A stretch of DNA of 64,000 nucleotides from Burkholderia catarinensis. GTDB lineage: Bacteria > Pseudomonadota > Gammaproteobacteria > Burkholderiales > Burkholderiaceae. Made by a program: the position numbers and the translations under genes. The DNA is taken from assembly GCF_001883705.2 (NCBI RefSeq), contig NZ_MDEQ02000002.1:310001-374000 (forward strand). Reading direction: 5' to 3'. A model generated the notes under the pieces. The model had not been told where the DNA came from. It did no database searches and saw nothing but the letters and a program-made list of their open reading frames with translations. Below are positions 8,421 through 16,080 of the stretch, piece after piece (the stretch's first letter is position 1; each line of letters opens with the position of its first letter).

Positions 8421-11400
8421 TTACCTTTGGCTTGCCAACGATGCTGTTGTTGAAGCCATCGCAGCGCGCTCCCCTTTCTGGACGACCGGAATCGAACCGC
8501 GCGGCAGCCCCACCGGAGGGCCACTGTCCGGCAGATTGACCATAGGCATCGTGCTCGGGCACCGGAATGACTTCAGCACATCGCTTGTCAGCGGGTTCGC
8601 GACACCTCCCGCACTCGTGATGTCGAGTGCTGCTTCTCGACCGTCAAAACCGAATGCGACTCGCGTGCGACCCGGTGTAGCAGCCTCCACCACGCGACCT
8701 TTCCCGAGCAAGCGCATCAGCGCCCACGGCCCGTCCGCTGCGATCGTCGAAGTGTCCGGCCGAATGTGCGGGCTCGCGGCGAGCTGAGCATGGACACCAC
8801 CACGCGGTCCCGGCCATGTCACCATGAAAGGCGCGACCGGGCCATGTCGATAGAGCGTCGTCTGCCCGTCGATGTCGAGCGACAGGCTCATGATCGTCGG
8901 GTCGAGTTCAGGGATTCGGATGTCAGCCTTCCAGCTCGGTTTCTTCCGATCAGGATCGTTGAAGAAAATGTCGCGGATCGCCTTCGCATGCTCGAATGGC
9001 TCGAGGTCCGGCCCCTGCACGGGTTCGGTCGCGCCCGGCAGCGTCCGGTAGCGCCACGGCTTCGCGGCCGTGTCGACGAACGGTGCAAGCGTCTTCATGA
9101 AGAACTCATCGATCACGCCGCCCTGCGCGAACATGCGTGTGAAATCATCGATACCAACGTCGCGCGTGCTGTCGGGCGCGAACGGGTAGTTGCCTGCGAT
9201 CGTCATGCGACAGGTGTCCGCGACTGCCGCCTGCATCTGGCGCGACAGTAGCTCGCCGATACCCTGATTCACCCCACGCGAGCCATCGACGGCGAGTTGA
9301 TGCAAGACCGCCCGGAATGGCGCAGGCATCGTGTCAGCCGTCATCTTGAGCTTCGCAGCGTTCTCACTCACCGGCGGCATGTTGTTGTTCAACAGCGCAT
9401 TGTCGGAAATCGTGAGCGTCTTGTAGTAGTCGTTCAACAGACCGGTAACGCCATCCAGGCCCGTTTTGCCCGCCGACGTCCCGGCCAACTGCGTATCCGA
9501 TCGTGCATCGGCATAGCCCGTCACCACTTCACGCAATGCCGCGAAGCGGTTATCGACCAACTCGCGCTCAACCTGCTCCGATGCACGCGGCCCTAGCACC
9601 TTCTCGGTTTTTTGGTTGACAGCCTCTGTCGCTTTTTCCAGAAAGGAACCGTCCGGTTTCGCCATCGACTGCGTCAGCGTCGTTTCGTTTGCCGCCGCTC
9701 GCGCAAGACGAGTCAGCGGCGAATCGGGCGCAGCGAGGGCGCGCAGTACCGTCAAGTTAAAGGCAAGACTCGTTCCGCTCACGATGTGAATGTCGTCAAG
9801 GAATGCGTCCCATTGTTGAGCGTATTCGGTCAGGTACTGACGCGTGATCGCTGCCAGCAACACGTCGCCATTTTGGTTCGATACGTTCAGCACACCAGCT
9901 GGATTCCTTGCGGAAGCATCCATCGTCCGGCGCCCCATTACCCAAGCATCGTCTTCACTTGCCACCTGAAGAAATTCTGGCAAGCGTTTGCTGAACACCG
10001 CTCGATAACCCTCCAGCGTAAAGATTCCTGGCACGCCGCTGGATAAAGGCGCCCCGCTGGCTCGCGTGAATACCACGCCTGCTTGTGGCCCGACCACACG
10101 CAGCAGCGAAAATTCGTCGGGCGCGTCTTTCAACATCACCGCCTTGGCGCGTTGGTAAAGACGATCGGTCGGATTGCTGCTGTCGAGAAATGCGCGCGCC
10201 TGCTGGATCATTCCTTCGTTGCGTGACAGTGGCGACTGCACGACATGTCCTTCGGAAAACAGTTGCTGTACGTGGCCGATCATTGCCGCGCGCCCGCCGA
10301 ACATCGCCGCGCTGTCGTGCCGCGCCCAATCATCCAGCACCCACATCTTGACGTCGTTCGCGTTGAACCTTGCCCTGTCGTGGAGCATCAAGTACACGCG
10401 CAACGCGTCGTAAGCGGCCTTGGCATCACCGCTCGCCGCAGCACCTTTGATCACGTCCGCCATCCGGCGAACGATTTGCGGTAACACAACGTGCTCCGAC
10501 AGCGCCTCGTACACATGGCGGCTGTCGGACTCGATCATATTGAGGCGGTCCGTTCCGACGCGAAACGCGACCTCGGAATCGTTGGCAAGATGCGTTGTGT
10601 CGCGCAGCAGTTCGTTTGCATTGTCCAGCATCATCGGCACACGATCAGGATTGGCGGAAAGATCGCTTCCTGCCAGCAAGGCTGCCAGCCTACGTGTCTT
10701 GTGAGCTAGTGTGCCGAGGGATGCCTGTTCAGCAACGAAGCTGTTCCAAAGATTCGTGCACAACCCGGCGGCGATCACCCACACGAGCGAATGCCCCAGC
10801 CACCGCTGCAAGCGCACACGATGCTCCCGGTTCCGGTTCGGGCGCGCGAGACGCCCCTCGCGAAATACGACACCGGGCAACAAATCGCGCAGGAAATAGC
10901 TGGTTTCGCCACGCTCTCGTCGCGGGGGTTTCCGTTGCGAACCGGATGCACCAGCCATGCGTTGCAACAGCGTTTGACGTTCCGCAGCGACCTGCTGGCC
11001 GGTCTGGCCCGCGCTCGTCAGGTAAACCCCTCGGAACACAGCACGCGGTACTGCCGGCGCACCGTACCCGTCCCCAGCAAATACTTGGTCGATCAGGTCG
11101 GCCAGCGGCTCCGTGAGTGCCGCAAACGCCTCTGGCAGCATCGCCAGCTGGCGACGGCGCGTCGGATCGGTTTCGTTGCGAAGCAAACTATTCACACCAT
11201 CGGCAAGACGCGTTGCCATCAGGTTCAATTCTGTCCTGATCACATCGTCCGTCCGCGCCCCTGGGTCGGACTGCAATGTCACGCCCCATGTCTGCGCATG
11301 CCCCGGCTCGCCAAGCGAAGCGAAATAGTCGGTGAAACCCGGAAGCCAGTCCGTTTTCGTGACAATCAGCCAGACGGGAAATCCGGTGCCGAACTCGGCT

Positions 11401-12416
11401 TCCATCTCCTCAAGACGGGCCCGCAAAGCACGGCTCTCGGTCGCACGTACGTCGAGGTCCGCATGGGTCAAGGCAGCGACATCGATCGTCAACAGCACGC
11501 CATTCAGCGGCAGGCGTGGCCGGATACGGCGAAGCAGCTGGAGAAATCCCTTCCACTCTGCGGCGTCGGCCTGCCGGCGAACCGCACCCATGTCGTATGG
11601 CCGCTTTTCCGGTTTTCCGTCATTCGACGCTTCCGACGACTCCACGGTCAGCGAGTAGTGCGACGTGCCGTGCCGTACGTAGTGGCCGGCCGTATCAATC
11701 AGCACCGCCTCATTGGTCAACCGCCAACCCGGCAAGGCTTGAGCATCATCGAGCGCAAGCGAATGCTGAAGTTGCGCATCGAGCGGAAACACCAGACCCG
11801 CATTAAGCAGCGCCGTGGTCTTGCCTGAACCCTTCGAGCCCAGCACGACATACCATGGCACATCGTAGAGATACGCTGGCCATCGAAACAGCCGCGCCAG
11901 CCCACGGGTTCCCCCGCGCCGGGCTTTCAACTGCGTGATCGCTGCACGGGCCATGTCTTCGATCTTGGTCAAGCGCGATGCTGCCAACGGCCGAGCGCCA
12001 CGCGTGCCCAGTCGAAGCAAACGTCTGAGCTGGCCCGGATGCCGACGCATGCGCCTCCACCATCGAACCAACATGGAGACGGCATACACGAGCACAACGC
12101 CGGCCATTGCCAGAATGCGGACCATCACGGGCGCAAACAGCGACTTGCCAGCCAACGTCAGGAGTGGAAACGCATGCCAGATCGCGAGACAGAGCAGCGC
12201 GACGATCACGATGCTCGTCGACCAGTCGATCAGCCACAGAACCCATGCAGCAAGGACCAAGGCGATCAAAGTCAGCCGAATGCCTACCGATGCGAGCGGG
12301 TTCAACCCACCGAAACTCACCAGCGGGCCCGCAAACCAGATCACGACAGCAGCAACGATCACCGTCACGACTGCCCATAGGTGACGCGAATGTAGAAACG
12401 AGAGAATCTTCTTCAT
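8421..12416 (-). CDS. tssM: Type VI secretion membrane-complex protein TssM (IcmF)
   Basis: Inner-membrane and periplasm-spanning core of the T6SS membrane complex (1331 aa, normal length). N-terminal membrane helices occur near residues 12-30, 44-64, 69-83 and 100-118. A cytoplasmic NTPase-like domain has Walker A GSKGSGKT at 193-200 and LLTIDVAAL further on. A large periplasmic IcmF-related part ends in the TssM C-terminal beta domain. It lies downstream of tssL with a gap of 28 bases, both leftward. The last 60 residues are duplicated at 7771-7966. The gene looks intact, so the membrane complex could still be built if other Tss parts come from elsewhere. Confidence 0.93.
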   Translation of the reverse strand: MKKILSFLHSRHLWAVVTVIVAAVVIWFAGPLVSFGGLNPLASVGIRLTLIALVLAAWVLWLIDWSTSIVIVALLCLAIWHAFPLLTLAGKSLFAPVMVRILAMAGVVLVYAVSMLVRWWRRMRRHPGQLRRLLRLGTRGARPLAASRLTKIEDMARAAITQLKARRGGTRGLARLFRWPAYLYDVPWYVVLGSKGSGKTTALLNAGLVFPLDAQLQHSLALDDAQALPGWRLTNEAVLIDTAGHYVRHGTSHYSLTVESSEASNDGKPEKRPYDMGAVRRQADAAEWKGFLQLLRRIRPRLPLNGVLLTIDVAALTHADLDVRATESRALRARLEEMEAEFGTGFPVWLIVTKTDWLPGFTDYFASLGEPGHAQTWGVTLQSDPGARTDDVIRTELNLMATRLADGVNSLLRNETDPTRRRQLAMLPEAFAALTEPLADLIDQVFAGDGYGAPAVPRAVFRGVYLTSAGQTGQQVAAERQTLLQRMAGASGSQRKPPRRERGETSYFLRDLLPGVVFREGRLARPNRNREHRVRLQRWLGHSLVWVIAAGLCTNLWNSFVAEQASLGTLAHKTRRLAALLAGSDLSANPDRVPMMLDNANELLRDTTHLANDSEVAFRVGTDRLNMIESDSRHVYEALSEHVVLPQIVRRMADVIKGAAASGDAKAAYDALRVYLMLHDRARFNANDVKMWVLDDWARHDSAAMFGGRAAMIGHVQQLFSEGHVVQSPLSRNEGMIQQARAFLDSSNPTDRLYQRAKAVMLKDAPDEFSLLRVVGPQAGVVFTRASGAPLSSGVPGIFTLEGYRAVFSKRLPEFLQVASEDDAWVMGRRTMDASARNPAGVLNVSNQNGDVLLAAITRQYLTEYAQQWDAFLDDIHIVSGTSLAFNLTVLRALAAPDSPLTRLARAAANETTLTQSMAKPDGSFLEKATEAVNQKTEKVLGPRASEQVERELVDNRFAALREVVTGYADARSDTQLAGTSAGKTGLDGVTGLLNDYYKTLTISDNALLNNNMPPVSENAAKLKMTADTMPAPFRAVLHQLAVDGSRGVNQGIGELLSRQMQAAVADTCRMTIAGNYPFAPDSTRDVGIDDFTRMFAQGGVIDEFFMKTLAPFVDTAAKPWRYRTLPGATEPVQGPDLEPFEHAKAIRDIFFNDPDRKKPSWKADIRIPELDPTIMSLSLDIDGQTTLYRHGPVAPFMVTWPGPRGGVHAQLAASPHIRPDTSTIAADGPWALMRLLGKGRVVEAATPGRTRVAFGFDGREAALDITSAGGVANPLTSDVLKSFRCPSTMPMVNLPDSGPPVGLPRGSIPVVQKGERAAMASTTASLASQR

Positions 12417-12444
12417 GTGTACGGTGACTGGCGTCCGACTCGCA

Positions 12445-13371
12445 CTACCGTGCCGGACTGGCCCTCGGTGGATCGATCGCGCTGCCTGTCGTCGCTACAC
12501 GCGCAATGTTGGAGAGTTGTCGCTGCACGTCGTCCGCTTGTGCGCCCAACTCGATACGGCAAAAGGCATACAGTGCGCAGAGCGTCACTGACAGCAAGGT
12601 CACCGACATCCACACTGGAATTTCGAAATAGAATGTTTGCCGAATCGTTACGGTAGATCGCGCATGAGGTGAGAGCGCGTCTGGAACAGGTGGCAAATAC
12701 GTGGCAATCGCGTTGTAAATTCGCTCTCGTATGCGGTCGTGCACGCCAAACGTCCTGCCATGTGGATACCGACCTTCAAACCCCAGGCTGAAAATCCGGT
12801 AGATCACTTCGAGCAATGGCCAGTGATCGGCGTCGTCTTTCAACAAACGCAGCGACAGCACATAGATTTTCGAACCACCCTGGTTGTCTTCTCCAATACG
12901 CTGAGTCAGCGCACCGGCAGCCCATGCGGCACTCCCCGACGTATCGCCTCGCGACGCAAGTACACGCATTGCGGCCTCGTCCAACGCCGTACACAGGCAA
13001 TATCGTGCGCCGATCATGTGTTCGCTGCGGACGTTGGCCCGCACACATAGGCGCTCGAACACGCGAACTTCGTCCATCAACAGGTCGCGCAAGCGTTCGT
13101 CGTGGCCGATGCCGATTAGCGCAGGCATATCCACAAACGCTCGAAGCAGCACTCTGCTCGCCTCCAGCAAGGCGTTCCGGTGGCCAAGTACCGCAGCCAG
13201 CCTCGTCTGCTCGTCCTCGGGCGGCGAAAGTGGTCCCAACGGACGACTACGGCGTGCATTGGGTTGCTGCCCCGTATTCTTGCCAGAGAGGAAGATACCG
13301 TTCGGTCGTCGCGGTGGTGCGAGCGTGCGTCGAGCCGACACGATCTTGGGCGCGCTAACGGACTGGGGCAT
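12445..13371 (-). CDS. tssL: Type VI secretion protein TssL (DotU family)
   Basis: Membrane-anchored partner of TssM, 308 aa. The cytoplasmic DotU helical domain spans about residues 55-230 with the typical ARYCLCTALDEAAM and YVLSLRLLKDDADHWPLLEVIYRIFSLGFEGRY stretches. One C-terminal membrane helix (residues about 252-271) is followed by a short periplasmic tail with no peptidoglycan-binding OmpA domain, so this is the short form. A 50-residue basic, proline-rich N-terminal extension precedes the domain. It is immediately upstream of tssM and downstream of paar. Function is secure by family; activity depends on whether the rest of the machine is present. Confidence 0.9.
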   Translation of the reverse strand: MPQSVSAPKIVSARRTLAPPRRPNGIFLSGKNTGQQPNARRSRPLGPLSPPEDEQTRLAAVLGHRNALLEASRVLLRAFVDMPALIGIGHDERLRDLLMDEVRVFERLCVRANVRSEHMIGARYCLCTALDEAAMRVLASRGDTSGSAAWAAGALTQRIGEDNQGGSKIYVLSLRLLKDDADHWPLLEVIYRIFSLGFEGRYPHGRTFGVHDRIRERIYNAIATYLPPVPDALSPHARSTVTIRQTFYFEIPVWMSVTLLSVTLCALYAFCRIELGAQADDVQRQLSNIARVATTGSAIDPPRASPAR

Positions 13372-13419
13372 GCAGGGGTGAATTCAAGAATCGACTCATC
13401 GCGCTCAACGTAAGTAAGG

Positions 13420-13674
13420 TCAAACCGTAGGGCCGCCATCGGACACAACAAGAGTCGCTCCGCAACTCGTGTCATTGCCATGATGAGCAATTTGACGGCC
13501 GTTGATCGTGCCAAAACCGCCGTTCGTAATGACGCCCGGGCCATGTAACGGGCACGACACGGAATCACCTACGCATGCCGCAGGGCGTCCGTTGATCGCG
13601 ACGCCCGCGCTGGCTGATGTGACAGCGCCGCCGTGGGTAGTCAACGTGCCAAGAGTTGCGACGAAAGCTGACAT
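13420..13674 (-). CDS. PAAR-domain spike-tip protein
   Basis: An 84-aa stand-alone PAAR protein that would sharpen the VgrG spike and help load an effector. It shows the Pro/Ala/Ala/Arg-type repeats of beta structure (THGGAVTSASAGVAINGRPAACVGDSV) and the His/Cys residues used for zinc binding (HGG near residue 14, CPLHG, HHGND). It has no extension that could itself be a toxin. A GAGG motif lies 9 bases upstream of the start. It lies between the rhs fragments and tssL on the same strand. It is a likely partner of the VgrG-Rhs fusion, which lacks a PAAR domain of its own. Confidence 0.9.
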   Translation of the reverse strand: MSAFVATLGTLTTHGGAVTSASAGVAINGRPAACVGDSVSCPLHGPGVITNGGFGTINGRQIAHHGNDTSCGATLVVSDGGPTV

Positions 13675-13727
13675 TCAGATATACCTCAAAAATGGTTGTC
13701 CAATTTCACACCTTGAAAAGCATGACG

Positions 13728-13910
13728 CTATTTGCGTTCTCGGGGTTTTCCAAAAAAAATGGCCAAAGCAGAACAGACACACAGATAAACCACGGAGCAC
13801 ACAACAAATAATCCACCCCCGCCCAAATATCTCTTTATCGGTTCATAAAAAAATGCAAACGGAATAAAAAATAAAATGTAAAGCCACGTTCTATCTATTC
13901 TTCTTCGCAT
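13728..13910 (-). CDS. Small two-helix membrane protein coupled to an rhs fragment
   Basis: A 60-aa protein with two hydrophobic segments (YILFFIPFAFFY and GLFVVCSVVYLCVCSALAIFF) and basic ends. The start codon overlaps the end of the upstream rhs fragment, and a GAGGAG motif sits 5 bases before it, so it is translationally coupled. The region is AT-rich compared with the chromosome. No family recognised. Small membrane proteins following Rhs C-terminal tips are often immunity proteins; that role is inferred from position only. Confidence 0.55.
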   Translation of the reverse strand: MRRRIDRTWLYILFFIPFAFFYEPIKRYLGGGGLFVVCSVVYLCVCSALAIFFGKPRERK

Positions 13911-14365
13911 TTTTTCTCCTCACCAAAAACACACTTCCCGCCTTGCTTTACTCCTTGCCACGCCCCCTGAACAATCAAATCTCGCTTGACCCGCCACGCA
14001 TCGTCCATTGTCGTCAACTGCCCGGCCGCGTCGTACTCCCACGCCCGCCACGGCCGCGGCCTCTCCAGCGACCGCCCCCGTTCATCGAGGTTCTGCCAGC
14101 GATGCGCGGCCAGCAGTCCGTTCGCGCCATACCCGAAGTGATGTGAGGCAGGACCTTGCGTGCGCTGGATTTCCCGATGCAGCCGATCCCGCTCGAAGCT
14201 CGCCAGCGGATGCTCGTCCAGCAGAACGCCGTGCACGTGTCCCGAGCCGTAGCGCTGCCAGACCAGCGCACCGACTTCCGGCACGCTCGTCCAGTCGCGA
14301 TTCCCTATCGCATCCACTCCGTGTGTGAGCCGCCAGACACGGCCGTGATGCACATGCTCACTCAC
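13895..14365 (-). CDS. Orphan Rhs core fragment with a new short tail
   Basis: A 156-aa piece of Rhs core. Residues about 6-120 (HHGRVWRLTHGVDAIGNRDW to YDAAGQLTTMDDAWR) are nearly identical to the middle of the intact Rhs protein; DNA 13990-14354 matches about 17508-17872. The homology stops at DAWR and is replaced by an unrelated lysine-rich tail ending in EEKKCEEE. It lacks both the Rhs N-terminus and the DPxGL core boundary, so it is not a functional toxin as it stands. It is probably left over from recombination at the rhs locus. The small membrane protein at 13728-13910 is coupled to its end. Confidence 0.75.
   Translation of the reverse strand: MSEHVHHGRVWRLTHGVDAIGNRDWTSVPEVGALVWQRYGSGHVHGVLLDEHPLASFERDRLHREIQRTQGPASHHFGYGANGLLAAHRWQNLDERGRSLERPRPWRAWEYDAAGQLTTMDDAWRVKRDLIVQGAWQGVKQGGKCVFGEEKKCEEE
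13990..14354. repeat. Rhs core repeat, copy 2 (matches about 17508-17872)
   Basis: About 365 bp of very similar DNA shared between the orphan rhs fragment and the middle of the intact vgrG-rhs gene, in direct orientation. It begins at a shared cccgccacgcatcgtcc and ends near ccgtgatgc. Only scattered substitutions are seen by eye. Such direct repeats allow recombination that swaps toxin tips. Confidence 0.85.
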
Positions 14366-14381
14366 AATTGACGCTCGAATT

Positions 14382-14867
14382 TCAATATTTTGGGCGCATT
14401 AGTTCACGAAGTTCCTCAGCCGCCCCCTCGACTCCTTCCGAGTCAGCCGCCTTAACAAAGGTAACTCCCAGCAACTCGTCTTTCTCAATCCCATTTGATC
14501 CGTAAAACAAATTCAACCCATGGGCCAGTTTTGCTGCTGAGTGCCCATGCTCGGCTGCATGCTTAAATAGCAGCGAAGAAACAAAGTCATCCCTTTCAAC
14601 AAGGTCGCCATTGAGATAAAAATTCCCTAGCGCGTATATTGCCGACACGCACCCGGCGACTGACGCTTCACGGAGAAGCGAAATACTTCTGCGCTCGAAG
14701 TCGTCATCTGACTCACCCGGATTACTGAACATCGAATAAATAAAAAGAGCTTCGCCATTCTTCTCCTCAACCAATGGCGCGAGCAACTTTCTGGCCAAAT
14801 CAATATTATCTCGATTAATCAGATCGCGGACTCTATTTAGCACCGCGTCAACACCATGCTTATCCAC
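14382..14867 (-). CDS. Sel1/TPR-like repeat protein, candidate Rhs immunity protein
   Basis: A 161-aa helical protein with Sel1-type repeats: AIYALGNFYLNGDLV, then SLLFKHAAEHGHSAAKLAHGLNLFYG, then GVTFVKAADSEG. No signal peptide or membrane segment, so it is probably cytoplasmic. The start overlaps the stop of the upstream orphan Rhs tip by 8 bases, the usual arrangement for a toxin tip and its immunity gene. Base composition is AT-rich relative to the flanks, as expected for a swapped-in module. Role as immunity protein is inferred from gene order and the known use of Sel1-like proteins as polymorphic-toxin immunity factors. Confidence 0.65.
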   Translation of the reverse strand: MDKHGVDAVLNRVRDLINRDNIDLARKLLAPLVEEKNGEALFIYSMFSNPGESDDDFERRSISLLREASVAGCVSAIYALGNFYLNGDLVERDDFVSSLLFKHAAEHGHSAAKLAHGLNLFYGSNGIEKDELLGVTFVKAADSEGVEGAAEELRELMRPKY

Positions 14868-15702
14868 GTGGAATTATCCTCTCACCTTTTGGCCCTGTGC
14901 ATCGACTCTGAACATGATGTGTAGACTTTGCACAAAGCTTTTCTTTTGCATCCTTTTCCGCCATTTTCTTCGCCTCCATCAAAGTACTGCCGGCCCCATA
15001 CCCCATGGCAAACTTCTGATTATTTCTTGAACAGTTGGTTTCGCTTCTGCCATCTCGATTTGCCCGACAGATACACGTATATTTTCTCCGCACTCTGTCT
15101 GGATACGATACTGCTCTATCTTTTGTAGCGGTTACAGAATCATTGGAATCACCTGACCTAGACGCCATCCAGACCACTACGCCGATCCCCGCTATGGCGC
15201 CCACCACTCCGCCAACGATCGTACCAACCCCCGGAAACACTGCGGTTCCTGCAGCAGCCCCCATCTCCGCCCCGACAGCGATGGAAGCGAGACCATGTGA
15301 GTCGACAGCGACTGTCGGTCGCGCGTCCGCATAGGTGTAACTATTTGTGCCGCCAAGCAATCCAATCGGATCCTGATTGATATACCGCCCCACCTGAGGA
15401 TCGTAGTACCGGAACCGGTTGTAGTGCAGCCCCGACTCTTGATCGTAGTACTGCCCTGGAAACCGTATCGGATTGTCAACGGCATGCGCCAGACTCCGGG
15501 CCGTCCGTCCGTACGCACTCAAACCCGCTGCCCACACCACCTCGCGCTGGTCGTCGTACAGTTCCTGCGGCGTCCCCAGGTGATCCGTCACGTAGTGCCA
15601 TGCCTGCCCCTCCGCCAGCCGCGTCAACGGCCCTTCATGATCCGGATGCGATACGTACGTCACATCGTGCGACGTGCGTCCTGTCCGCACCTCCTGCATC
15701 AT
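14860..15702 (-). CDS. Orphan Rhs C-terminal tip with cysteine-rich toxin domain
   Basis: A 280-aa displaced Rhs tip. Residues 1-115 match the end of the intact Rhs core (WMMQEVRTGRTSH, DHLGTPQELYD, RYINQDPIGL). After the core comes a glycine-zipper-like hydrophobic stretch (VGAEMGAAAGTAVFPGVGTI and on to about residue 180) that could insert in a membrane. A basic domain of about 80 residues follows, with five cysteines (YTCICRANRDG, NCSRNNQ, KLCAK, SRCTGP). Upstream of the ATG the homology continues only a few codons (DCDW) before an in-frame TAG, so the barrel part is missing. I do not recognise the toxin domain. It could act only after recombination into the intact rhs gene. Confidence 0.7.
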   Translation of the reverse strand: MMQEVRTGRTSHDVTYVSHPDHEGPLTRLAEGQAWHYVTDHLGTPQELYDDQREVVWAAGLSAYGRTARSLAHAVDNPIRFPGQYYDQESGLHYNRFRYYDPQVGRYINQDPIGLLGGTNSYTYADARPTVAVDSHGLASIAVGAEMGAAAGTAVFPGVGTIVGGVVGAIAGIGVVVWMASRSGDSNDSVTATKDRAVSYPDRVRRKYTCICRANRDGRSETNCSRNNQKFAMGYGAGSTLMEAKKMAEKDAKEKLCAKSTHHVQSRCTGPKGERIIPRG

Positions 15703-15716
15703 CCAGTCGCAGTCCT
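15362..15716. repeat. Rhs core-end repeat (matches about 16619-16981)
   Basis: About 355 bp shared in direct orientation between the orphan Rhs tip and the intact gene, covering the DHLGTPQELYD to DPIGL region. One small insertion, near ggcgcgatcctc, is present only in the intact copy. The match stops abruptly at both sides: at the toxin boundary and just upstream of the orphan start codon. Confidence 0.88.
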
Positions 15717-15751
15717 ATACGAATCATCACTATCGTCTCAACTAGGTCATC

Positions 15752-16078
15752 TCATCGGCTACCGATACTTTTCAGTCTCCCTTTCTCAATGTAGAACGGA
15801 ACCTCATCGAGCCAGATGACGTCACCTTCTTTCTTGACGACGGGTCGCCCGCCCGGTCCTGACGGAAATGCTGCCTGAAGTCGTCGAAGTACTTCGGCTT
15901 CAGGCAAGTCTCGCCACTCTTGCGCCAATACGCGCTCTAATCCTCGCATGGCACTGCTCGCTGCATCGGTGCTTTGTCTCGAGTAAGTTAAGGATATGCT
16001 TCTGTCGATCCAGAGGTAAGTGAGGACTAAGCACGTGACTATGAGCATCAATACGATTGACTTCGCGGCCTTGTTCAT
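15752..16078 (-). CDS. Candidate immunity protein of the VgrG-Rhs toxin (Imm58-like)
   Basis: A 108-aa protein with an N-terminal membrane anchor (residues about 7-25) followed by DRSISLTYSRQSTDAASS and a soluble domain ending in WLDEVPFYIEKGRLKSIG. The start lies 2 bases after the stop of the VgrG-Rhs gene. The anchor puts the domain in the periplasm, which fits a toxin attacking the cell wall there. The WIDRSISLTY stretch resembles what I recall of the Imm58 immunity family, but that is from memory. Its position directly after a polymorphic toxin is the stronger evidence. Confidence 0.7.
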   Translation of the reverse strand: MNKAAKSIVLMLIVTCLVLTYLWIDRSISLTYSRQSTDAASSAMRGLERVLAQEWRDLPEAEVLRRLQAAFPSGPGGRPVVKKEGDVIWLDEVPFYIEKGRLKSIGSR

Positions 16079-16080
16079 GG

